A stretch of DNA of 64,000 nucleotides, taken from contig NC_056729.1 of NCBI RefSeq assembly GCF_019279795.1, positions 1,865,205,061 through 1,865,269,060 of the forward strand. Reading direction: 5' to 3'. The notes beneath the pieces are model-generated. The model was not told the origin of the DNA. It saw nothing but the letters and a program-made list of their open reading frames with translations, and did no database searches. Below are positions 23,155 to 32,818 of the stretch, in pieces (position 1 is the first letter of the stretch; each line of letters begins with the position of its first letter). The stretch is from Protopterus annectens (Eukaryota > Chordata > Ceratodontiformes > Protopteridae). The translations under genes were made by a program, and so were the position numbers.

Positions 23155-24640
23155 GTGTTGAGGGCGAGGGGTCAGTCCTTTGAAGTAAGCGACCCGTTTT
23201 CAGCTGCCAGAGCCTTCTCGTCTGGCAGCAGCACCTTTAGAGGAAGGCTGGCACTTTTCAAGAAAACTGGAATATTGTTCATGCCAAGACAGATGGGTAT
23301 TGGATATCGTTCACCTGATTTACAGGTTTGGGTATTTCCAGCCACACACGCCTTTTCAAAGCTGCATGCAGACATTCCTCCTCTACAAAGAAAAGAGGCT
23401 CTACAACAAATTTCTCTGTTGCCTCCAGATAGGGGCCATTCAGCCGGTTCCTGTGCCAGAAAGGGGCCTGGCGGATTTTATTCCCGCTTCTGTTCCACTG
23501 GTTACGCAAAAGGGGAACACGTGGGAATCAGGCCCAATTTTGGATTTGTCTATCCTCAGCTACCTTATTTGGTTGTTCCCAAGTTCAAAATGTTACAGCT
23601 TTTTACCTCTGCTGGGCAAAAGATCACTGGATAGGTAACTTTGAATCTCAAGGGAGGCTTACCTTTATGCTAACCTATCAGACTCAGTTCAGGAAGTATC
23701 CTGCGTTTCCGAAGCTGGAAATTACATTATCAGTTCTCTGCATTGCCCCTTTGGCTTCATCTACTGCGCCCAGAGTATTCACAAAAGTTCACTGAAAGCT
23801 CCAGTTGTAGCTTTTTCAAGGCTAAAAGGAATACAAATCTATCCTTACTTGGACGCGACTAATGTCTGATTCTGTGCTCAAGAAAGGACTGAGCTTCTTC
23901 ACATCTGGAATAATAGCCAGTGCTAGATGCCTAGGGTGATTCTAATGAACGAAATAAAGTCCAGTCTAAGCGAGTACCCTCTCCAAGACATGTGCTTTCC
24001 TGGGTGTGAGACTAGATACAGCAGCTGAGATGGCCTTTTACGGACAAACGGAAGGCTTAAGTCTCCTTTACTTCCATCAACTATCTAATCCAGTCAAATT
24101 TACTTTGACTGCAAGGACAGTCATTCTAAACATTCACGGGTTCATGGCATCTTTATCTGGTGCTTCCCAATGCAAACTACGCGGAAGCTACAATGGTGGT
24201 CTCTAAAATGTATGGAGCACTGCCAGGAATCTGGACACTATCGATTCAAATAATACCTTGCCCATTCAAAAGGAATTTTTGTGGTGGGCTCAGGAATATC
24301 ACCTAAACAAGGGACTCCTCTGTGAAGCCCGGCCAGAGGCCGAGTCAGATTCGCGACAGATGCCTCAGACATAGCTTGGGGAGCTCATCTGAATGGAAAG
24401 TGGATACAAGACAAGTGGCCTGCCAGACTACAGCATCTACATATCAACATGAAGGAGATATTCGCGTTGGTGCAGTTTGCATTGATAGCTTTCCGGGAGT
24501 TACTCAGGGCAGGTGTTTGATTCACAACAGACAACACAACTGTCTGTGGTACATCAACAAGCAAGAGGGGAACACATAGCATCCTCTATGCAGGCAAACT
24601 GGCAATGATTTTGTGGGGCTAAACAAGCTTGCAGCTTACT
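23155..24640 (+). pseudogene. DIRS B reverse transcriptase and RNase H region, fossil
   Basis: RT N-terminal features at about 23420-23640 are GAIQPVPVPE, then GPILDLSILSYLIWLFPSSK (in line with the LDLS/LN-type start of RT). The RNase H block near 24350-24560 carries TDASD- and WYINKQEG-type motifs. It is broken. The order agrees with element A. Confidence 0.75.
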
Positions 24641-25189
24641 CCCTTGCAGGCAAGGTTTCTACAGGAGCACAGAACTCCTTACCAGTTGTGTTAAGCAGGC
24701 AAATCCATGGGATCCCAGTGGAAACTGGATCTTCATGTGTATTTCAAAAGATTGACAGTGTCATGGGGAACTCCAGACATAAGATCTGTTAAACTTCTCC
24801 ACTGGTAGCCACCTAGCTGCCAAAGTTTTTTGCCACGAAAAGATATCTATCACACAGCTTGGAAAGTGGATGCTCTTTCGTTCAGTTACTGAAAATCTTC
24901 ATGTGTATGCCTTTTCCACCTCTGCCTCTCTCCTCCCAAAAGGGTCAGAACAAGACAAGCCAAGGATGATTTTGATAGCCCAGATTGGCCTCGGCAACAC
25001 TGGTACCCATTACTGAGGAATCTGGTACAAGGCCTCCATGGCCTTTACCTTTGATTCCACACACATCAGAGGGACGGTCACATCTACTCAATGTCGAAGC
25101 TTCACTCTCTTCATCTAACAGCCTGGCATATTCTTTTTTTTGAACCACAGCAGGTCTCAACTTCCTCAACAAGTTTTCAGATGTGATTG

Positions 25190-26150
25190 CTGGAAGCCCA
25201 GAAGACCTAGTACACGTAAAGTGTATGCAGAAAAATGGAAGAGAGATTTTTTATTTTTGGGTGCAGCAAAGGATTTGGATGTTTTCTGAGCCTAATTTGG
25301 TGTGGCTCTTCAATATCTTACTGAGCTATTCGACAAAGGTTTAATTTCTTTCTACTTCCATTAAGATTCATCTACTGCAGCTTAATTTCGGCTCACTATA
25401 TGATTACTTGCTGACCACCATTGTTTTTCCTCATCCTTTTGTTCAAGCAATTTCTTATGAGGGGCAAAATGTGGAGACCCTACGAAGAGCTCCTACTCCT
25501 GGCTTGGGACCTCAATTTTGTATTGGGAGAAACTTACTCTACTTCTTTTTGAGCCTCTTGACTACTGATTGAGTTAGAAATACATCATGGAAGACTGCTT
25601 TTTTGTTGGCCATTACTTCTGCAAGAAGGGTTTCTGAATTACAGCAGGCACCTTATGGCGAAGATTGGAGCCTTTTTGATTTTTCGCATAAGGATAAAGG
25701 GTATCATCTATGCGTACTAATCAGCGTTTATGCCTACAGGTGGTTTTCTAGTGTATGGCTTTGGCCAAACTATTCATTTGCCCTACTTTTTATGCAGATC
25801 CCCAAAATAGGGGAAAAGATTTTGCACACTTTAGATGTACACAGGCAGTTGCGTTATTATTTAAAAAGCAGGACTAAGGGATTTTAGGCAGTCTCAGCGG
25901 TTGTTTTGTTTCTTTGCTTTTGAGTTCTCAGGGCAAGCCTGTGTCAAAACAAACTATCTAAGTGGATTGGGTTTTGCATTGCATTCTGTTACTCCATCAT
26001 GGCAAAGAGATTCCAGCTGGGATTGGAGGCCTCATTCCACTAGGGCTACTGCCACTTCAACAGCACATTTCTAAGGGGGGTGGCAACTAAGGATCTTTGG
26101 AGGCAGCTACTTGGAGTTCAGTGCTACTGCACTTTCTCCAAGCATTACCA
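25190..26150 (+). pseudogene. DIRS B tyrosine recombinase region, fossil
   Basis: LLAITSARRVSELQ at about 25594-25640 is the arginine-box segment of DIRS tyrosine recombinases. Upstream, RPSTRKVYAEKW-like residues (about 25210) match the N-terminal, DNA-binding part of the same family. It is broken. Confidence 0.72.
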
Positions 26151-26304
26151 CCCTTCCTCTCTATTCTAAGTCCAGAATGGTTTTGCCACTGCTGTGTTGC
26201 AGGGCATTTTGGCAGCCTCCTGCTTCATTATAGTTTAGCCAGCCTCCCTTACCTCTGCTTTGGGATTCTACCCAGGTGAATGTTAGGACTGCAGCAATGT
26301 GAGA

Positions 26305-26375
26305 TGAAAGGAACATAGTACAGTTTTTGTACCTACCATAAATGTAGATGTTCGAAGATCCACATTGCTGCAGTC
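26305..26375 (+). repeat. Internal complementary segment of DIRS B
   Basis: About 55 bases from GTACAGTTTTTGTACCTACC through GCTGCAGTCC are repeated inverted at about 26693-26747. Both arms carry ATAAATGTAGATGTTC, the motif also found twice at the right end of DIRS A. Confidence 0.82.
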
Positions 26376-26529
26376 CAATTTTCCTCCCTCCTTCCCCTCT
26401 GTGTTTAGGGAGGTGGTTGTGTGGGTGAGGTTCTATTTTTGTACATTTGTATATATTGTACATATTTTAGGATACAGGAGTGTTTTTGTGTTTTGGTTTT
26501 GGCCTTATTTCTTTAGGGTCTTCTGACAT

Positions 26530-26750
26530 CTAGGGGCAAAAAAGACTGAGGATATATTTGGCGGCGGTCCATGCGCGTCTTATTACCCTGGCGATCCTGA
26601 TGTCAGACAAGTCTAGCCTATGACCCGACGATCCAGCAATATATACTTTAATTATTCGGGCCGACTGGGACAGCGGACTACCCAAGTGTTAGGACTGCAG
26701 CAATGTGGATCTTCGAACATCTACATTTATGGTAGGTACAAAACTGTACT
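26530..26750 (-). repeat. Right inverted terminal repeat of DIRS B
   Basis: Reverse complement of about 21113-21250 over the GACTGAGGATATA...CCTGATGTCAGACAAGT part. Its outer end carries GAACATCTACATTTATGG. Confidence 0.8.
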
Positions 26751-26995
26751 TTTTCCGGAACACCCCAGTATTGATAATGGGTCCTGGGAGCTTCTCTATG
26801 AACAATTCCAAATATTCAATCCTTGTCTCAGAAAAAGACATAGTAAACTTCAAATACTCACAAAGATCATTCATATTTCCATAAAATAAATTCAACTCTT
26901 GAATGCTACCTCTCCACAGAAAAAACAAATCGTCAACAAATCGCCGATAAAAACAAACATTGGTTATAAACTCTTGCATTTTGAACAGCACCACA
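26750..26995 (-). mobile_element. PLE reverse transcriptase fragment (motif C region)
   Basis: The minus strand encodes CFYRRFVDDLFFLWRG, the RT motif C region of Penelope-like elements with both catalytic Asp, followed by LKFTMSFSETRIEYLELFIE. This is the same segment as LKFTMEWSYTCISFLDINI in PLE copy 1. It is a different lineage from copy 1. It is cut at the right end of DIRS B, so DIRS B may have landed in an older PLE. Confidence 0.85.
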
Positions 26996-28070
26996 TTCTA
27001 TGTCACATTTTATTCACATTTTATGTCGCTTGGTCGTTCCTTCTCTTACTGGACTAGTTGGACTTTATCATTATTTTTACTTTTGAGTGAAGGAACGTTT
27101 ATACTGTGGGTCTTCGTTTTTGTTTGGTTTTTATACATTTTAATAAGCTGAACTTGTCCCATAACAGAATCTTATCTGTCTTATAGTTGTAAAGTTACTC
27201 ATAAACTTTTTCATTTTGTGACGCCTGCTATTTAGTCATAACAGACAATTTTACTTGTCAGCTCACTCACACCTGTATTTCTTTTTTTTGTCCTCTTCTG
27301 TTTGATACCCACAGCTTTGTGTGTCACTGTGCCATCTTTGACCAGATGACTTACCAGTTAATAAAATCACACTGCATAATAAATTGCATTAAGTCTGCTA
27401 GTCTGGGACGTAATGCAGCAGAGTTACTAAACATGGTTTATCACTAGTTAATCATAGTTTGATGTCTACATTCATATTTTCATAACTGAGTAGGCTGCAG
27501 GCTATTGAGGGGTGTAATGTGAAATGCCATGGAAGTAGACAACAGAATACACTGCCACTGTCCATATATAGTGCACTACACTGGGCATGATATTTGTTAA
27601 CAATTGTAAAGGCAGGCAATGTTTCCCTGTGTGCATTAACACTTCTAGTACTAATTTGTTTACACACTATTGTGTGATATCAGGTAGGACCTTGGATTTT
27701 AATTATTTTATTTTGTTTTACATTTGTTTACCCATTTTCAGTGCAGAAAAGCTCCACATAGTGACAGTACATAATAATATATGTTGAAGAAAACTCTACT
27801 GAAACCATAACTGTACGTGGAACAGCTTTAGAGATACTGCATGTTTTTATATCATTTTTTATCTAAGAAACCATACTTTATTCATATTTCTGTAAATATG
27901 TCAATGAACAAGCACTAAGAAAGGAACTTGCTTCATGTGTTAATAGGTTCATAGGTGTTTACTAGGCTAACAACCGCAAGGGTCATTTTAAGCGTAGCTA
28001 TACATCCCAAATCTCTGACAAGTTCTGATACCCTTGATAAATGTAAGCATGGGCCTGGGAGATGAACCAT
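26996..28070. other. 1.1 kb without recognisable features
   Basis: AT-rich, with no conserved frame. I see no repeat family or exon that I can name. Confidence 0.45.
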
Positions 28071-28079
28071 TTACAGGTT

Positions 28080-28240
28080 ACCTGATTGTTACCAGGGATG
28101 AATTTCTGGTTTCCCATCCAATTGTTCAAGTTGCACTTGAATTAGGTTAGGGAGGAACTCTGCTTCACTTGGATGGGGAGCCTGTTCCATAGATGGGGTA
28201 GTGTCTGGGATATGTACCTGGTTGAACTTAAAATGCTAAC
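28080..28240 (-). mobile_element. CR1-like LINE 3' end scrap (outer copy)
   Basis: On the minus strand it reads as a decayed LPHLWNRLPIQVKQSSSLT-type segment, the C-terminal CR1 block also seen at 28620-28690 and 55740-55810. It is a second, separate 3' end next to the longer antisense copy. Confidence 0.5.
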
Positions 28241-28559
28241 AGTCTGCTGTAAAGATTTTAAGATATGAAAGGAAAAGTTACTTATAAAAATATAAGTTTC
28301 TTTTTTGTTATATTTTACTTCTGCATTGATGTAAAGACTGAATATACTGACCGCTATTATTGTAAAGAAGACTTTTTTGTCATTTATACCTTTTTAATAG
28401 GTTTATAAGTTTATATTAGGCCAGTGACCACCAAAGTATTTACAACCCTAGCTGTGCAACCCAGTTTTGTCCTCAAGTTCTTTGGACAGCTGTATGGTGG
28501 GATACATTAGTAAAGAGGTAACTAAGGGCTATGGCGGGATATGTTAGTTGGGGATTCAT

Positions 28560-29330
28560 TTATTTCCTTTTGTTCATCAGAGACATAGGGTGAATTTGCA
28601 GTTTTCCATTCAATGATCAAAGTTCCTTTTGAATAGGGTCAGGGATGAACTCTGTTTCACATAGATGGGGAGCTTATTCCATAGTGTGGGGATCCTATGA
28701 GACGCATATTAGTCTTTCTGGCATATTCTGTTATGTCACAAAGTTCAGGTCCTTGCATCTATTGTTTCTGATGCTGTTTGGCTTTTGGATGTTTAAGAGT
28801 TCCATCAGACCTGGATCTGAAGATGCCTTATATACTAGACATAGATCATCTCTCAGTAACCTGTAGGAGACTGAGAACAGAGAGAGAGAGGGCCTTAAGG
28901 CGATCTGTGTAGGACAGGGTATTCATACCCTGGATTCTCCTGGTGAGAAACCTTTGAGGGTGTTTCAGCTGTAGCGAGTGCCTGGTTAGGTACATGTCAA
29001 AGGCGTCATACTCAACGATGGGCTTGATAAGGGCAGAGTAGAGAGATACTGTAACTTCCTTTGACCTGGATGCCATGGTCCTGCTAATGATTTAGGTGAC
29101 ATAGAATGATTTTCTTACTATCCTGGCTCCATGTTGGTCAATGGCCAGATTACTGTCCACATAAGTTCCCCAATACCCAACTATCAGGTAAACTCTAGGG
29201 GTGTTTTTTTTTCGATGTAGTAATTAGCTTGGGTTGAAGATTTCCCATAGAGCACTATAATGCATTTTGTTGCATTAAGTGGGAATCAGTGGCTTTCACA
29301 CCAGTCATTTGTTTGTGTTTGACTCTCTTA
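28560..29330 (-). mobile_element. CR1-like LINE fragment (RT C-terminal part)
   Basis: The minus strand encodes KEVTVSLYSALIKPIVEYD, then MYLTRHSLQLKHPQRFLTRR and YTDRLKALSLSVLSL. Near 28640-28690 comes PTLWNKLPIYVKQSSSLTLF. These match the plus-strand copy at 54835-55925 block by block (KEVIVPLYSSLIRPIIEYN; MYLTRHLQQLERPEK). An upstream LNATKCIIVLYGKS-type segment (about 29260) extends it. It is 5'-truncated, with frame changes; the RT catalytic FADD region is missing. Confidence 0.78.
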
Positions 29331-29419
29331 TAGGATGTTAGTGCCATGGGGAATTCTGTGATGGCTCCTAATTTTCAGCAATCTGAGAACTTGGTGAGCC
29401 AGAGGTCTTCGACATTAGC

Positions 29420-30178
29420 TTTGCATTTTTATGAAATTAGGGCTATAATATTAAAAAACTGGATGATAGATGAAGATGTGCAAATTAGAACTAAGTTTAA
29501 TCAGGGGATTAGGATGATAGCTTGACGAGGTAATAATTTGAAGAGTTTAATTGAATCAAGTAAAAACTCTAGTAACAGCAAGCATAATGGTTCGAAAAAG
29601 TGTGGAATGTGTAATTTTTGTAAGTTTATGTATCCGGGTCAACATTGTCTAATAAAGAATCGGAGATATGAAATTCATCAACAACTTAGTTGTAGTAGGG
29701 CTGGGAGGGTGGCCTAATGGTTAAGTGTTTGCCTTGCAAACACAAGCTGCAGGGTTTGAGTCTCACAAGGGATAATTGGCTAGACTTACAAAGGCTTACA
29801 AGGGCAGTTAGCCTAGTACTAACCTGTGAACCTACAAAAGGGGTGGTGTATGTGGCAATGTGTAAATAGTGTTCAGCATATTATACAGGAAAAACAACTA
29901 GAAGCCAAAGAGAAAGGGTATACGAGCATGTGTATGCTATGAGGAAAATGAACCTGACTAATGCACTTGTGAAGCATATAAATAATTATAATGATCATAG
30001 TTTTGAATTTTGTGGTATTCAGCAAGTGAAAGAGCAGGTTAGGGGTGGACCATGGACACTTCAACTTGAACGAGCAGAATTAGTGTGGCAACTATTATTG
30101 TATTCTTATGTATGGCCGGGATTGAATGAACATTGCACGATCGATAGTATACTCAGATTAAAAGCACTAGGCAGGTAG
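29420..30178 (+). mobile_element. PLE fragment: linker and GIY-YIG endonuclease, interrupted by a SINE
   Basis: The first part (about 29420-29697) encodes an IIKNW-like segment and CGMCNFCKFMYPGQHC, the cysteine-rich linker that precedes the endonuclease in Penelope elements. After a SINE insertion the frame resumes as a GIY-YIG domain: SAYYTGKTTRSQRERVYEHV, then NDHSFEFCGIQQVKEQ and WPGLNEHCTIDSILRLKALG to the stop at 30178. RT sequence is absent, so the copy is 5'-truncated; an in-frame stop lies at about 29865. The lineage is distinct from copy 1. Confidence 0.85.
29698..29837 (+). mobile_element. tRNA-derived SINE copy 1
   Basis: The head has an A-box-like TGGCCTAATGGTTAAG and a B-box-like GGGTTTGAGTCTC about 35 bases later, as in tRNA-derived RNA polymerase III promoters. 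The tail ends with GGGCAGTTAGCCTAGTACTA. A close copy lies at 53459-53595. It sits inside the PLE fragment, so it is younger than that copy. The family name is not known to me. Confidence 0.8.
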
Positions 30179-30499
30179 TGTTTTGTTTTCTAGACATTTA
30201 GAGATTTATCCTTCATGTAATCACTAATAGTCATTAATGTAACTTTATATATATTCATATACAAGGTTATATTGCTGCTCACCTAACCAGTATTGTTTTT
30301 AAAGTAATAAGGTTCTTAAATTAATTGTTTTCTAATGAATTTTTTTTAGAATTAGTCTATACTTTCATATATTTTAATATTTTTGTGGGTTACATCTTTA
30401 AGAGGGATAGTAATGTGTTCTTATAATGTCATTTCCTTTTTGGTATGGGGTGGGTTGTTTTAGTTTGAATGAGTATTTAATCAGTTGATGGCTGTTAAA

Positions 30500-30553
30500 A
30501 ATGTGTCTGAAGTTTCTTATTTTAATCAAATGAAAAGCGCTTAACATATATTA
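30500..30553 (+). ncRNA. Degenerate hammerhead-like motif 3' of PLE fragment
   Basis: The parts are: stem I ATGTGT (30501-30506) with ACATAT (30544-30549, one G-U pair); core-like CTGAAGT (30507-30513); a weak stem II; GAA at 30532-30534; self-complementary stem III AAGCGCTT (30535-30542); and A (30543) in the cleavage position. The last core base (A9) reads T and stem II is poor, so this is probably a dead relic. Its place downstream of the endonuclease matches the other PLEs in the window. Confidence 0.42.
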
Positions 30554-30559
30554 AATATT

Positions 30560-31461
30560 TGGCTGTTGATCTCCATACCGTGCCGTTTTTTTGTTTATTC
30601 CATTGGTTTATGTATTCCGCTTGATTTTTCATGCTAAACATCTGAGCTACACACTACTTTTTCACACTTGCATTTTGCAACTGCCTCTATTTTAGCCAAT
30701 TGGCAATGACTGATGTACTTTGTTTTTAGGCATAAGTGATTTTTAAGAACAGTAACATCAGTCATTAAACTCCCAATGGAGGGCTCATGCCAGCATGAAA
30801 GCCCGAGTAGTAACAGAACCTATGTTTGTATAGTAAAAAGCATTGCATTAAGTAGGTGTTCTGTTGTCTTTGTTTTTCTGCAGTAAGACAGTGAGACAGA
30901 CCATAGACATTCCTTTAGAAATGGGATTCTTGCTAGATGAAGTTATGATGTTAAGGCTGACTTAGTGTTGGACATGAGCTGCAAATGAGCTCTGTGCTTT
31001 GAAATGAATTTCATTAATTCAGTCTCTGTATGTATAGTGGTCTGATCACGTTACTTATTCAACTGATGCTTTGTTATCCCTGAAAGACTTGAGTGGTTAA
31101 CCAAAGTATACAGTAAAAAAGCAAGTGATACATAAACATATTACAAAGCAAATTAAAATTGCAGAATAAAATGAAGCTACACAGTCATATCAACAAATTA
31201 TTTGTTGATGTAAAAAGCTTTGCTCTGCTAAGAGTTGCACTGTACCATGTACCTCAAAGTCCAGAAGCATTTAAGTTGGAGGCCAAGAGATGTCTGACAT
31301 AAAGCAAGAGATTGAAATGTTTCTTTTTATGTAGTGGTATGTCTATAACTGCATTCTTTCCAGTGATAATGGGATCTGACGTCTGCTGTGCAGTTACTCC
31401 TGACTAAAGTGATATCAAGGTACAGTGCTGGGTGTAATGCTGTTATTTTATTTCTATACAG
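30560..31461. other. Probable intronic sequence before LRR exon
   Basis: No further exon or element is recognised. It ends in a polypyrimidine-rich acceptor (TTATTTCTATACAG) directly before the LRR exon. Confidence 0.45.
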
Positions 31462-31548
31462 CCTGTATCATAACGAGCTTGGAGATGAAGGGGCAAAATG
31501 TCTGTCTGAAGCCCTGCAGAGTCCAAACAGTAAAATACAGGAGCTTGA
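31462..31548 (+). CDS. Leucine-rich-repeat exon (ribonuclease-inhibitor type, NLR-family-like)
   Basis: This is one 87-base exon with good splice borders: acceptor TTTCTATACAG before 31462 and donor GTAAGTACC from 31549. Both introns split a codon after its second base, so the exon is symmetric (29 codons). The translation has LYHNELGDEGAKCLSEALQ followed by SPNSKIQEL, one 28/29-residue repeat of the ribonuclease-inhibitor type. The LxxNxLGDxGAKxLSEAL pattern is typical of cytoplasmic NLR proteins (NLRC3/NLRP-like), where each repeat or pair of repeats has its own exon. In such proteins this forms one turn of a horseshoe used for ligand sensing or autoinhibition. No neighbouring exons are visible in the window. 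Either they lie beyond it, separated by very long introns, or this is an orphan exon. The exact gene cannot be named. Confidence 0.8.
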
Positions 31549-32055
31549 GTAAGTACCTTTGTTTTTGTTCTGGTCACAATTGTGCTTTTAAGACACAGTA
31601 AATTGTTGAATCATTTAATGCACATGTATGATGGAGAACAATTATGGAAGTTTCAAAACTGAAAATATTTGCATGAGGAAATACCATTAAACAATGTAAT
31701 GTAACATCTTCGTGCTGTAGACTGATATTCTTCCCTCAGAATTAATGTAAATAGCTTCAGTTAATTATCCACTGTCAATTAACAGGTGACTATGCAGGTA
31801 TGAGTAGCTGTGAGATACCCAGGTGAGTATGTACTGAGTGCTGATGTATGGAAACAAGAAAATCACATCACATTCAAATGTACATCACACCATTGCCTTG
31901 TGTCTTTGTTGTAGAATTAAGTGCTGGCGTCTACATATGAAACATATTTTCTTACATGTGGTGTATATTTATACTAAACTGCCTTGGTAATTTGTGCCTT
32001 TTACTTTGTTACATAAGTAACCACTGTATATAAAATTAGAGAAGCACTGTGTCCT
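31549..32055. other. Intron-like sequence after LRR exon
   Basis: Starts with a consensus donor. No other feature is recognised. Confidence 0.45.
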
Positions 32056-32059
32056 GTTT

Positions 32060-32510
32060 ACAGATCAAAGCCCTGTTCATCCTGTAATCATAATGGTATA
32101 AATGTGTACAAACTCAATCACAGCACAAAGCCCTGTTCAGCCTGTAACCATAAAGGTATAAATGTGTACAAACTGCAAGTCACACCTCAAAGCACTGTTC
32201 AGCCTGTAACCATAATGGTATAAATGTGTACAAACTGTAAGTCACACCTCAAAGCACTGTTCAGCCTGTAACCATAATGGTATAAATGTGTACAGACTGT
32301 GAAACACAACTCAAAGTCCCATTCAGCCTGTAACCATAAAGGTATAAATGTGTACAAACTGTACATCACAGCTCAAAACACTGTTCATCCTGTAACCAAC
32401 CATAATGGTATACATATATGCAGACTGTAAATCACAACTGAAAGCACTGTTCAGCATGTAACCATAATAGTATAAATAAGTACAGACTGTAAATCACAGC
32501 TCAAAGCCCT
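32060..32510. repeat. Minisatellite, about 61-bp unit, ~7 copies
   Basis: Tandem units of the form CAAAGCACTGTTCAGCCTGT... AACCATAATGGTATAAATGT ...ACAAACTG, with a few percent divergence and small length changes between copies. It ends exactly where the left end of DIRS element C begins. Confidence 0.88.
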
Positions 32511-32818
32511 GATGTTCATCGTGTCTCACTGTTGCAGTCCTTACAAATGGGTTATCCGGCTCCCGGTAGCCCGCAGTCAGCCCGAATACCAGAGTCCTTG
32601 ATATGACGTTGGCTGCCTATGGATTAAGCCTGACATCAGGTACAAAGGCAGGCAGCAGATGCCATTTCCTTCATCTTTCTTGCCGCGGAACCCAAAGCAG
32701 AAGCAAATTGCACAAGTGCCAGTCGGCCGATTACCTTCTTTTTGCATTCCGACTCCTAAAGTTGAACACATCCTCAGATAAGTACCTTGTTGGGGACCCT
32801 TTTTTCTTGCTTTAATGA

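Larger units (their letters stand above)
21113..26750 (+). mobile_element. DIRS-type retroelement B (fossil, broken; left end in gap)
   Basis: The order is the same as in element A: left terminal repeat (about 21113-21250), ORF1 region, RT, RNase H, tyrosine recombinase, internal complementary segment (about 26305-26375) and right inverted repeat (about 26530-26750). The terminal repeats match in inverse orientation (ACTTGTCTGACATCAGGA and TATCCTCAGTCTTTTTT blocks). It belongs to a different subfamily from A. All coding parts are present in outline but broken, with many breaks; it appears old, or is poorly sequenced. Confidence 0.87.
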
